The translations under genes were made by a program, and so were the position numbers. Below the pieces are notes generated by a model. That model was not told where the DNA came from. It did no database searches and saw only the letters and a list, made by a program, of their open reading frames with translations. A stretch of 64,000 nt of DNA from an uncultured Bacteroides sp. (lineage in GTDB: Bacteria; Bacteroidota; Bacteroidia; Bacteroidales; Bacteroidaceae). The stretch's first letter is position 1; each line of letters opens with the position of its first letter. Location of the stretch: positions 39,925 through 103,924 of the forward strand of contig CABUKU010000010.1 in NCBI GenBank assembly GCA_902492205.1, given 5' to 3'. Below, one piece after another: positions 1 to 9,084 of the stretch.

Positions 1-953
1 AACTTGATTATTACATCAAAGATACCCGTGACTTGCTTTTGAATAAATCCGTACCTTACTATATGGGTGGCGGCAGTATGACTGCCAATGTTGGTAACAT
101 CCGTAACAAAGGTTTTGAAATGAGTGTCAGTGCAGATGTTATTTCTACTAAGAACTGGAACTGGAAGAGTACCTTTAATTTCGCTTCCGTTCACAATGAA
201 GTGACTAGTTTAGGAGATGAAGAACAGATATTTTCACATCCTGATGTAGCAGGTTTGAATGGTCAGCCGGAATTTATATATAAAGTGGGCGAATCATTGG
301 GTTCATTCTGGGGATTGAAATATTTAGGTCCGTGGCAAAAAGATGAAGCTGCCGAAGCAGCTAAGTACGGATGTATACCGGGCGATGCACATTATGAAGA
401 CTTAGACGGTAACTTCTCTATCGACGGTTCCGATTATCAGATTATTGGTAACGGTATGCCTAAGTATTCACTGGGATGGAACAATACGGTTACATTCAAG
501 AACTTTACATTGAATGCTTTCTTCCAGGGAATGTTTGGAGCCAGCAAGATTAACTACACACGTTGTCTTCACATGATGGCCTCACGCGATGCCCGTAAAG
601 CCACTCTTGCCGAAGCAAAAGATCGTTATATTCCAGGCAAACAGGAAGATGCTTGGCTGCCTGCATGGAGTCCCACAAGTAAATGGGAGCCTCAGTCTAC
701 ACTATTCATGGAGAATGCAAACTATTTGAGAATGAAAAACTTAAGTTTAGGCTATAATTTCAAAATAAAGAAACTGGCTGAGATCAGAGTTTCTTTGAAT
801 GCAACAAACTTGTTTACCATTACCAAATATAAAGGTATAGATCCGGAATCAAGTAACTTAGGCGGCGGTGGCTCGGATATTCAGCAAGGAATAGACTACG
901 GAGCATATCCTAACTCGAGAACTTATACTATCGGACTTGACGTAACCTTTTAA
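1..953 (+). CDS. SusC-like TonB-dependent receptor, C-terminal part (5' truncated by window)
   Basis: The reading frame is open from base 3, so this is the last ~316 residues of a larger outer-membrane receptor whose start lies outside the window. The visible part has the beta-barrel character of SusC/RagA proteins: alternating aromatic strands, the segment GNIRNKGFEMSV near the start and a 'LGWNNTVTFKNFTLNAFFQG' strand. It ends in a terminal Phe (LDVTF), as expected for BAM-inserted barrels. The susD-like gene follows after 22 bp, the standard susC-susD order. The family imports oligosaccharides across the outer membrane using TonB energy. The glycan cannot be read from this fragment; the downstream enzymes suggest a galactan-type or beta-glucan-type substrate (inference). 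Confidence 0.93.
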   Translation, partial: LDYYIKDTRDLLLNKSVPYYMGGGSMTANVGNIRNKGFEMSVSADVISTKNWNWKSTFNFASVHNEVTSLGDEEQIFSHPDVAGLNGQPEFIYKVGESLGSFWGLKYLGPWQKDEAAEAAKYGCIPGDAHYEDLDGNFSIDGSDYQIIGNGMPKYSLGWNNTVTFKNFTLNAFFQGMFGASKINYTRCLHMMASRDARKATLAEAKDRYIPGKQEDAWLPAWSPTSKWEPQSTLFMENANYLRMKNLSLGYNFKIKKLAEIRVSLNATNLFTITKYKGIDPESSNLGGGGSDIQQGIDYGAYPNSRTYTIGLDVTF

Positions 954-975
954 CTAACGCTTAAAGTTTATAACA

Positions 976-2463
976 ATGAAAAAAATATTATATACTGCAA
1001 TATTGTCAGCCGTAACATTGTTTAATACAGGCTGTTCGGACTTTCTCGATGAAGACACGAGAGGTAAAGTCTTTGATAATGTATTGGAGAGCCAGAATGG
1101 ATTGGAAGCAGCTTTGATTGGAGCTTACAGAGGTTGGGCTAACTGCTGGACTTATGGTTTCAATAATGGCTGGGCTACCGAAATGACATTGGGAGGTGAC
1201 GACCTTACTTGTCCTCCGGGAACAGGAAATACACAAGAGTATGACCGTTATGATGTGAAAAACAGTAATTCAAGTTCGCCTACCGTATATTGGGGATGCT
1301 ATAAAGCCATTCAAGGAGCCAACAACGTTCTTGAGAATTATCAGAACTGCCAAGGCGATGCCGAAGTCGTTAAGCATATAGTGGGCGAAGCTCATTTCAT
1401 CCGTGCTTACAGTTATTATTGGCTGGTAAGATGCCACGGTGCGATTCCTTTGATGCTTACTGCGAAGTTCGACCTTGCAGATTTGACAAAAGACGTATCA
1501 TCGGTGAAAGACATCTATACTCAGATAGAACAAGATTTGGATGATGCCTATAACATGCTTGGCGACACCCGCAGGAACGATGAACCGGGACGTCCGAACA
1601 AAGGCTCGGCAGCTGCTCTTTTGGCAGAAGTCTATCTGTCGGAAGCAGGATGGCCGTTGAAAGAAACCGATAAGTATGCAAAGGCAGCCGCCAAAGCCAA
1701 AGAAGTTCTTGACAATAAAGCCAAGTGGGGATTCGATTGGGAAGACTCTTATGATGTACTTTATGAAAACGACGAAACGAAATCCGGCATAAACAAAGAA
1801 GACATCTTTACCATCCCATGTAATAAGGCGAATGGCAATACCATTAATGCAATGTATGGTTTCTGGGCATACCCGGGCGAACTCGGCGGATGGGACGTGG
1901 TCTTCTCCGAACTTACTTTCTTCAATGAATTCCCCGAAGGCGTGCGCAAGGATGCAACGTTCAATTACACTGTCACTAAAGAAGACGGGACTGTAATTGC
2001 ATGGCAGGACTTGAAATACAAACGTCCGTATTACAAGAAGTTGATGAAGAGCGACAAAGCCCCTAATTACTATGCTTATGATTCATCTATCCCGATGCGT
2101 ATGTTGCGTTTCACCCAAACAGCTTTGACTTATGCCGAAGCAAAGGCACGTACAACGGAAGGTCCGGATGCCCAAGCATACCAATGTTTGAATAAAATCC
2201 GTCAGAGAGCCGGTTTGGATACTTATTCCGGTTTAGGCGCAGCCGACTTTGCCGATAAGTGTGTTCAGGAACGTGCGTGGGAACTTTGTGGCGAACGTTC
2301 AAGATGGTTTGACATGGTTCGTCTTGAAATCGTAAAGGACGTTGTGGCAAAGAAAGATCCGAAAGATAACCAGCCTATGCATGCCATAACCGAGAAAGAC
2401 TACGTATTCCCTATTCCTCAATACGATGAATTGCTGAATGCGAAACTGAATGCAGGCGATTAA
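976..2463 (+). CDS. SusD/RagB family outer-membrane glycan-binding lipoprotein
   Basis: 495 aa. It starts with a lipoprotein signal (MKKILYTAILSAVTLFNTGC), whose lipobox Cys is residue 20. The length and the alpha-helical TPR-like composition match SusD/RagB proteins. The C-terminal third carries the family-typical 'TYAEAKAR...ALNKIRQRAG'-like pattern (here TYAEAKARTTEGPDAQAYQC followed by LNKIRQRAGL) and 'ERAWELCGERSRWFDMVR'. SusD proteins cap the SusC barrel at the cell surface and bind the glycan. The gene is 22 bp downstream of susC, so the two are co-transcribed. A long inverted repeat follows it. Confidence 0.95.
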   Translation: MKKILYTAILSAVTLFNTGCSDFLDEDTRGKVFDNVLESQNGLEAALIGAYRGWANCWTYGFNNGWATEMTLGGDDLTCPPGTGNTQEYDRYDVKNSNSSSPTVYWGCYKAIQGANNVLENYQNCQGDAEVVKHIVGEAHFIRAYSYYWLVRCHGAIPLMLTAKFDLADLTKDVSSVKDIYTQIEQDLDDAYNMLGDTRRNDEPGRPNKGSAAALLAEVYLSEAGWPLKETDKYAKAAAKAKEVLDNKAKWGFDWEDSYDVLYENDETKSGINKEDIFTIPCNKANGNTINAMYGFWAYPGELGGWDVVFSELTFFNEFPEGVRKDATFNYTVTKEDGTVIAWQDLKYKRPYYKKLMKSDKAPNYYAYDSSIPMRMLRFTQTALTYAEAKARTTEGPDAQAYQCLNKIRQRAGLDTYSGLGAADFADKCVQERAWELCGERSRWFDMVRLEIVKDVVAKKDPKDNQPMHAITEKDYVFPIPQYDELLNAKLNAGD

Positions 2464-2535
2464 TCCCTGAATATTAAGATAAAGCAAAAGGAACATTAGT
2501 TCCTTTTGCCCTTATCATTAAACTGTTTTGAAACT

Positions 2536-2641
2536 ATACTTAAATAACTTGACAGTTGTCAATTAATAACTTGACAGCTGTAATGTATATACTTGACAGC
2601 TGTCAAGTTATTAATTGACAACTGTCAAGTTACTTAAGTAT
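2536..2641. repeat. 46-bp-arm near-perfect inverted repeat between susD and the enzyme genes
   Basis: The left arm 2536-2581 and right arm 2596-2641 are reverse complements at 45 of 46 positions, around a 14-nt centre. Each arm contains two copies of a palindromic unit of the form ACTTGACAGYTGTCAA, so four units are stacked. It lies in the 264-bp gap between susD and the DUF5107 gene. It could be a strong hairpin in RNA (stopping or attenuating transcription and setting the susCD:enzyme ratio), an operator array, or an extragenic palindromic element. No T-run follows it, so a classical intrinsic terminator is not certain. The rest of the gap (2642-2727) shows no further structure I can name. 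Confidence 0.85.
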
Positions 2642-2727
2642 AAGCATAAAAAGACAAAGTTTCCCTTATTAATATGTTTAACTTTCCTGTATAATCATCT
2701 TGCCTTTAAGGTAAGACTAATATCACT

Positions 2728-5700
2728 ATGCTTATGAAACACATAACTAAAAGAGAAAACCGGCAATGGATAGTACAAGGATGCTTGTTGTTGGGGCTTC
2801 TTGCATCGCAAGGAGTATCGGCACAAGTGAAACTTGAAGAGAAAAACTTAACCATTCCTTCTTATGAACAGAAAGCTCCCAATGTAATGCCCCGTTTCTA
2901 TGAAGGCAAGAGCCATCAGGGAGTGCAACGCAGAATTTACCCTTATCCCTTTGATGACGGATTGACTCCCAATAAACAGGACCGGGAACATCCGATGATT
3001 CATGTGGAGAATGAATTTATAGATTTGGCAATCAGTCCCGAATTAGGCGGACGTATCTATTACGCCGATGATAAAACAAACAACTACAATTACCTTTATC
3101 ATAACCATGTGGTGAAACCTTCGCTTATCGGTATGCTCGGAAACTGGGTATCGGGCAGCTTGGCTTGGGGTTATCCTCATCATCATGGTCCTAATACAGT
3201 AGAGTCCATGGGATATAAAGTAGAGGAAAAGGCAGACGGAACCAAAACCATTTGGGTGCGGAGTTGGGACAGGCGCCACCGTCTCGAAGTGGAAGTGGGT
3301 TACTCCATTTATCCCAATTCTTCTATTATAGAAATGACTATTCATCCGAGAAACAGGACAGCCATATCCAATTCTTTCCTGTTCTGGTCTAATCCTGCCG
3401 TGCATTGCGACTCGGCTTATCAGGTAATTTTCCCGCCTTCGGTGAAGTATGTCACCTTTCACGGAAAGAATCAAATGACCGCATGGCCCATAGCCGACAG
3501 CCGTTTCAACGGATACGACTTTACGGGGATGGACATCAGTTGGTGGAAGAATACGCATGTACCTTCTTCTTTCTTCTCATGGGACCCGCGCGAAGATTAC
3601 TTTGGCGGATATGATCACAACAAACATGCCGGTACTGCTTGGGTAGGCAATCATTACATTTGTCCCGGGATGAAGTATTGGGCGGACGGAAATAATCCGA
3701 ACGGACTGAAAACAAACGAAGGACTGACCGATGCCGATGGACGTTACATTGAGTTAATGGCAGGTTTCTACACCGATAACCAACCGGATTACAGTTGGTT
3801 GCAACCCTATGAAACCAAGATAGGAAAGATGATTTGGTTCCCTATCCGGGAGTTGGACGGGTTGAAGTATGCCAATCGTCACGGAGCAATGAATTACTTT
3901 ATAAACGGACAAGCACTCGATGTTCGTCTCAATGCTACTTCTCCTCACAAAGCTGCACGCTTGGTTATCGGTGGAAAGAACGGAAGCCTGATTGATGAAA
4001 AGATTAGCATCGGTCCCGCCGAGCCTCGTAAGTTCACATGCAATATGCCGGCAGGGGTGGGAGAGAACGATTTGGATATTGCTCTTTATGACGAGAACGG
4101 CAAAGTGTTGTTGGCATATCGTCCGGCAGATCATCCTACTCCCGGTTATGATAAACCTGAGCCGATGAAGCCTTTCTCCACACCGGAAGAAATGAAATCC
4201 GTGGAAGAACTTTACTTGGCAGGCTTGCGTCTAGACCAGTTCTATAATGCTTCCATGGACCCGATGCCTTATTATCTGGAAGCATTGAAGCGCGATCCGG
4301 GAAACTATGATGTAAATACTCAGTTGGGCATTAAGAGCATGAAAGCTTATGATTGGACGGCTGCCGAGAAATATTTCCGCACGGCGGTGGAACGTATTAC
4401 CTCACATTATACCCGTCCGAAGGATGGTGAAGCACAGTATTATTTGGGAATAACCTTGCGTGCTTTGGGCAAAGATGCCGATGCTTATGATAATTTGTAC
4501 CGTTCCTCATGGTCATCGGCTTGGCACACGGCGGCTTACTATCAGTTGGCGGAGATGGATTGCTTGCGTGGCGATTATCCTACGGCATTGGAGCACTTGG
4601 AACTTTCCATTGCTACCAATACGGACAACATGCGTGCCCGGAACCTTAAGGCTTATGTGCTCCGCAAGTTGAACAGGGCAGAAGAAGCGGAAACTCTTTT
4701 GCGTGCCACCATTGATACCTGCAAGATAAATCACATGGCGTTGAACGAACTATATATTCTTCGCAATAACAAAGCGGATATGGATGAACTGAACCGCTTG
4801 ATGCGGGATGATGTGCAGGATTATCTTGAACTTTCTACCGAATATATGCAAGCAGGTGCTTATCCGGAAGCGTTTGATGTGCTTGCCCGTATGGAGCAGA
4901 AAGGGAACAAGTTCCCGATGTTGTATTATGCAATGGGCTATTATTCCGAATTGATGAATAACAAGGATAAGGCTTTGGAGTATTATAAGAAAGCAGCTTC
5001 CATGCCTTCCGATTATTGCTATCCGTTCCGTTTCGAGGAGATTTATATGCTTCGCAGCGCAATGGCAATGAATCCGGCAGACGCCCGTGCTCCCTATTAT
5101 TTAGGAAACTTGTATTATGAGCATCAACCCGAAGAAGCTATCGCTTTATGGGAACAGGCGTTGAATCTGGATAAATCTTTCTATATCACTTATCGTAATT
5201 TGGGCTGGGCTTATAAAGAGAAGCGCGATTACAAGAAGGCTTTGTCTTACTTGCAACAAGCATTTGCATGCAATAACAAGGATGCCCGTTTGCTGTTCGA
5301 ACTCGATGAACTGAACGACCTCAACAAACTTTCTCCGAAAGAGAAGTATGACTTCCTGAAAAAGAACATAACTTTGGCAAAGACACGTTCGGAAACAACC
5401 TTGCGCCTTGCTACCTGTGCTGTTGAGAACGGCAAGTATGAGGAAGCAATCAACATAATGGATAATAACTTTATCATTGAATCCGAAGGTGCACGCGATA
5501 TGCAGGATAATTACTTGGATAGTTATGCGTTGCTTGCTTTGAAGTGTGCCGGTAAAAAGCAGTATGATAAGGCTCTCGGATATATGGATAAAGCTTTGGC
5601 TTACCCTATCGGGCTTTATGGCCGTTCCATCTATGCACGCTTGTATTACATTGCAGGTTGCATCAATCAGAAGAAAGGCGATGCAGCTAAGGCACAGGAG

Positions 5701-6042
5701 TATTTCCAAAAGGCTGCCGATGTAACTATCGACCGCCGCAGCGATTGGGAATATAACTTTAATAAAGGTATGGCTCTCATTGCTTTGGGTAAGCAACAGG
5801 AGGGAAAGCAGTTATTGCAGGATATTCTGGATAACATGAATAAATCCGGCGAAGCATTCTTTACTCAGTTCGAGGGCGGTAATCAGGATTCCGACAAGCG
5901 TGTAGCCAATAATCACTATTATGCAGGCTTGGCTTATGAAGGTTTGGGCGATTTGAATAAAGCTAAGGAAGAATATAACCGGGCTTTGATGCTTAATCCG
6001 TCCCACACTTGGGCGCATGCGCATCTGAATGCATTGAAATAA
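2728..6042 (+). CDS. DUF5107 domain protein with TPR repeats, exported
   Basis: 1104 aa. A signal peptide is visible (GCLLLGLLASQGVSA, cleavage probably before QVKLEEK). A second in-frame ATG at 2734 is an equally good start. Residues ~45-450 are a beta-rich DUF5107-like domain related to aldose-epimerase/mutarotase sandwiches (ISPELGGRIYYADD, HHHGPNTVESMGY, FFSWDPREDYFGGYDH). From ~480 to the end there are many TPR units (for example YYLEALKRDPGNYDVNTQLG, AHAHLNALK at the end). Such proteins recur in Bacteroidetes polysaccharide loci; their catalytic role is not established here. The first domain may bind sugar and the TPRs may scaffold enzymes (inference). The stop lies 8 bp before the next ATG, consistent with one operon. 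Confidence 0.85.
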   Translation: MLMKHITKRENRQWIVQGCLLLGLLASQGVSAQVKLEEKNLTIPSYEQKAPNVMPRFYEGKSHQGVQRRIYPYPFDDGLTPNKQDREHPMIHVENEFIDLAISPELGGRIYYADDKTNNYNYLYHNHVVKPSLIGMLGNWVSGSLAWGYPHHHGPNTVESMGYKVEEKADGTKTIWVRSWDRRHRLEVEVGYSIYPNSSIIEMTIHPRNRTAISNSFLFWSNPAVHCDSAYQVIFPPSVKYVTFHGKNQMTAWPIADSRFNGYDFTGMDISWWKNTHVPSSFFSWDPREDYFGGYDHNKHAGTAWVGNHYICPGMKYWADGNNPNGLKTNEGLTDADGRYIELMAGFYTDNQPDYSWLQPYETKIGKMIWFPIRELDGLKYANRHGAMNYFINGQALDVRLNATSPHKAARLVIGGKNGSLIDEKISIGPAEPRKFTCNMPAGVGENDLDIALYDENGKVLLAYRPADHPTPGYDKPEPMKPFSTPEEMKSVEELYLAGLRLDQFYNASMDPMPYYLEALKRDPGNYDVNTQLGIKSMKAYDWTAAEKYFRTAVERITSHYTRPKDGEAQYYLGITLRALGKDADAYDNLYRSSWSSAWHTAAYYQLAEMDCLRGDYPTALEHLELSIATNTDNMRARNLKAYVLRKLNRAEEAETLLRATIDTCKINHMALNELYILRNNKADMDELNRLMRDDVQDYLELSTEYMQAGAYPEAFDVLARMEQKGNKFPMLYYAMGYYSELMNNKDKALEYYKKAASMPSDYCYPFRFEEIYMLRSAMAMNPADARAPYYLGNLYYEHQPEEAIALWEQALNLDKSFYITYRNLGWAYKEKRDYKKALSYLQQAFACNNKDARLLFELDELNDLNKLSPKEKYDFLKKNITLAKTRSETTLRLATCAVENGKYEEAINIMDNNFIIESEGARDMQDNYLDSYALLALKCAGKKQYDKALGYMDKALAYPIGLYGRSIYARLYYIAGCINQKKGDAAKAQEYFQKAADVTIDRRSDWEYNFNKGMALIALGKQQEGKQLLQDILDNMNKSGEAFFTQFEGGNQDSDKRVANNHYYAGLAYEGLGDLNKAKEEYNRALMLNPSHTWAHAHLNALK

Positions 6043-6050
6043 ACGGGATT

Positions 6051-9000
6051 ATGAGAAAAACATTAGTTATATTATGCAGTCTTTTAGTAACGGTGGCCTG
6101 TCGGTATGGATGGGCTGCCGATACCGGAAGTGCATCGGTCTATACTCAAAAGCCTGTTGATACCGAAGCGGTTTACTTTACTCCCGGGAACTTCGGTATC
6201 AAGGCGGACGGGACTATGGATGTGAGCGATGCTTTGCAAAAGGCATTGAATCAGGTAAAGGAAAAGTATAACTTCGGCATAGTGTTCCTGCCTGAAGGAA
6301 AGTATAAGATCAGCAAGACGATCTATGTTCCTAATGCTGTGCGCCTGATTGGCTATGGTGCCAAACGTCCGCTTGTGTTTCTTGCTAAGAACTCTCCGGG
6401 TTATCAGAAAGAAGTGGCAGAGGATAAAGGCAAAGCCAATTATATGTTCTGGTTCACAGGGGCAATCGTCCGTCCGGGTGAAGCTCCGAGAGATGCAGGT
6501 GCAGGAACGTTTTACAGTGCAATCTCCAATGTTGACTTGAAGATAGAAGATGGCAATCCTCATGCGGTTGCTTTGCGTACGCACTTTGCCCAACATAGCT
6601 TTGTGTCTAATGTGGATGTATGGATTGGCAAAGGCAAGGCAGGTTTGTTCGATGTAGGCAATGAAATGGAAAACGTCCGCTTCTTTGGTGGAGACTATGG
6701 AATCTATACTACCAAGACTTCCCCAAGTTGGCAGATGATGATGATAAATACCTACTTTGAGGGACAATGCAAGGCAGCTATCCGTACACAGGAAGGAGGG
6801 CTTACTATTGTTCGCTTGCATGCAAAGCAAGTCCCGACAGTAATTGAAGTGAATCCCGAACGTTCGGATAAGATTTATATGGAAGATTGTACCTTTGAAC
6901 AAGTGAAGCAAGCCGGTATTGTCATCGGGAATGAGGGATATTCTCCCAATCAGTTGAGTATGCGCAATGTGGTATGTAATCAGGTTCCTGTCCTCATCCG
7001 GTACCGTGAAAGCGGTAAGCGTATCTTGGGTGAGGGAAGAATATATAATGTGAAAGACTTCTCTCATGGGATACATGTGAAAGACATGGCTGCGACTCCC
7101 GTGTTTGATACGCATATCGAGATAGAAGCATTGAAAGGCATGCCGGAAGCTCCGAAGAATGATATTCCGGCTTTGCCTTCCATGAAGGCTTGGGTAAGCG
7201 TGCGCGATTTAGGTGCGAAAGGTGACGGAGTAACCGATGATACTGAGGCTTTCCGGCAGGCAATCGGCAGGTACGATGTTGTTTATGTTCCGCAAGGCTG
7301 GTATGTTGTTTCGGAAACATTGAAGTTGAAGGATAACACTTGCATGATTGGATTGAATCCTGTTTCTACTCAACTCATACTCTTGGAAAGCACTCCGGCT
7401 TTTAGTGGATTCGGTGCTCCGAAACCTTTATTGGAATCCTCAATGGGCGGTAAGAATCTTGTTTCGGGTATAGGTCTTAATACAGGGGCTTATAACTATC
7501 GTGCAGTGGGCTGTAAGTGGATGGCAGGTAAAGACTCCTATTTCAATGACGTAAAGTTCTTGGGTGTTCATGGTACAATGGATAAAGGAACTGCCGATAA
7601 GAATCAAGCACCACGCAGACAGGGACGAAAGATTAGCACCCCAACAGAACCTGTTGCCGATTTGGGAAAGGATCAGGCTTGGGACAATCAGCATTGGAGC
7701 CTGTGGGTAACCAATGGGGGAGGTGGAATATTTAAAGATATATGGACTGCAAGCACCTATGCCACCAGTGGGCTGTATGTAAACAATACATCTACCGAAG
7801 CCCGTATCTATGCTATGTCTGTGGAGCATCATGTTCGCAATGAAGTTCGTTTCAATAAGGTATCTAATTGGAAAGTCTATGCTTTGCAGCTAGAGGAAGA
7901 AACCCGTGAAAGCCCTGATTGCCAACAGATAGAGTTGCAGGATTGCAGCAATATGATGTTTGCCAACTTATATCTGTTCCGCGTTATTCGTGTAAATACT
8001 CCTTTTCCTTATGCTATCCGCACATGGAATTGCAGGAATATAGAGTTCTATAATATGCACAACTTTACACAAATGCGTTTCACTACGGATTTGATGTGCT
8101 ATGATATGAATACGGAACAGGATGTTCGCCCGTGGGAGCTTACCCGCTTAACGATAACAGGCAATGAACCACGCCTGAATCCTTTGAATGCCGAGGCGGG
8201 TAAAGTAGAGCGTTTGGCTACGGGGTTCGAGTATGCCGAAGGCATTACCCGCGATAGTAAAGGAAATGTGTATTTCAGTGAGCAGCGTATGCGCCGCATT
8301 TACAAATGGGATGCGGAGAAAGAGCAGCTTTCATTGATAGCAGACTTGCCGTGGCAACCCTTGTCATTGGCATGCGATACCAAAGACAATCTCTTGGTAT
8401 TCTTTAAATACTATCCTCAGCCGGGAAATAGGATAAACGGCAAACAGGAAAGTATTACCGAATTGCCCGATGCGGCAGGTACTACATTCAGCCATTGGGG
8501 AAACTCGGGCTTTGCTACTTGGGTATATTCTATCAATCCTGATAATCCGGAAGAAACGATTCGTTTATTGGATAGAGTGCCTATGGGAAGCATTAAGAAT
8601 GTGGCAAAAGCCATTTATCCGGCACATCGCTGGAGGGATTTGCACGACTTTGATGCCATATCCGTTTGGCAGCCCGTGAATTGTTTTGTCGCTCCCGATG
8701 GTGTTACCGTTATTCCTGAGTGCTATGACTTTGCCCGTTCTTCTTCTGTTCTCGAAGCTGTTCCGGGTAAGCCATTCTATGCAGCCGACGAATATAACAG
8801 GTTACTTGCCCGTATGGATGTGAATCCGGATGGAACGTTGGCTAATCTTACTCACTTTGTGAATCAGGGAGAGTTTGGTTCGGCAGTAGACAGCAAAGGC
8901 AATGTGTATGTTGGCGACGGTCATGTGTATGTTTTCAATGACAAAGGCGAAAGGATAGATATTATCCGTCTGCCCGAACGTCCCACATCTTTGGTGGTTG

Positions 9001-9074
9001 CCGGTAAAGACGGTAATACATTGTTTGTAGCAGCCCGTTCGTCTTTATACAGATATACTATTAATCACAAATAA
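6051..9074 (+). CDS. GH55/pectate-lyase-3-like beta-helix protein with C-terminal SMP-30-like domain
   Basis: 1007 aa from the ATG at 6051 (MRKTLVILCSLLVTVACRYG). An in-frame start at 6009 would overlap the upstream gene and put coding sequence before the signal peptide, so it is rejected. Two right-handed beta-helix modules begin with the family hallmark, at FGIKADGTMDVSDALQKAL (~residue 45) and VRDLGAKGDGVTDDTEAFRQ (~residue 385). This tandem layout is typical of GH55 exo-beta-1,3-glucanases and the 'glycosyl hydrolase 28-related' family. From ~residue 720 the sequence changes to propeller-like SMP-30/gluconolactonase repeats (EGITRDSKGNVYFSEQ, SAVDSKGNVYVGDGHV). It is probably secreted or lipid-anchored (VACR could be a lipobox). 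The fused propeller is unusual; substrate unknown. Confidence 0.8.
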   Translation: MRKTLVILCSLLVTVACRYGWAADTGSASVYTQKPVDTEAVYFTPGNFGIKADGTMDVSDALQKALNQVKEKYNFGIVFLPEGKYKISKTIYVPNAVRLIGYGAKRPLVFLAKNSPGYQKEVAEDKGKANYMFWFTGAIVRPGEAPRDAGAGTFYSAISNVDLKIEDGNPHAVALRTHFAQHSFVSNVDVWIGKGKAGLFDVGNEMENVRFFGGDYGIYTTKTSPSWQMMMINTYFEGQCKAAIRTQEGGLTIVRLHAKQVPTVIEVNPERSDKIYMEDCTFEQVKQAGIVIGNEGYSPNQLSMRNVVCNQVPVLIRYRESGKRILGEGRIYNVKDFSHGIHVKDMAATPVFDTHIEIEALKGMPEAPKNDIPALPSMKAWVSVRDLGAKGDGVTDDTEAFRQAIGRYDVVYVPQGWYVVSETLKLKDNTCMIGLNPVSTQLILLESTPAFSGFGAPKPLLESSMGGKNLVSGIGLNTGAYNYRAVGCKWMAGKDSYFNDVKFLGVHGTMDKGTADKNQAPRRQGRKISTPTEPVADLGKDQAWDNQHWSLWVTNGGGGIFKDIWTASTYATSGLYVNNTSTEARIYAMSVEHHVRNEVRFNKVSNWKVYALQLEEETRESPDCQQIELQDCSNMMFANLYLFRVIRVNTPFPYAIRTWNCRNIEFYNMHNFTQMRFTTDLMCYDMNTEQDVRPWELTRLTITGNEPRLNPLNAEAGKVERLATGFEYAEGITRDSKGNVYFSEQRMRRIYKWDAEKEQLSLIADLPWQPLSLACDTKDNLLVFFKYYPQPGNRINGKQESITELPDAAGTTFSHWGNSGFATWVYSINPDNPEETIRLLDRVPMGSIKNVAKAIYPAHRWRDLHDFDAISVWQPVNCFVAPDGVTVIPECYDFARSSSVLEAVPGKPFYAADEYNRLLARMDVNPDGTLANLTHFVNQGEFGSAVDSKGNVYVGDGHVYVFNDKGERIDIIRLPERPTSLVVAGKDGNTLFVAARSSLYRYTINHK

Positions 9075-9084
9075 AATCGTTCTT

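Noticed and set aside
5146..5796. Minus-strand ORF of 216 aa
   Set aside because: Antisense shadow of the TPR region of the DUF5107 gene.
6084..7115. Long minus-strand ORF of 343 aa
   Set aside because: It is antisense to the GH55-like gene, with codon use set by the + strand; no promoter or family.
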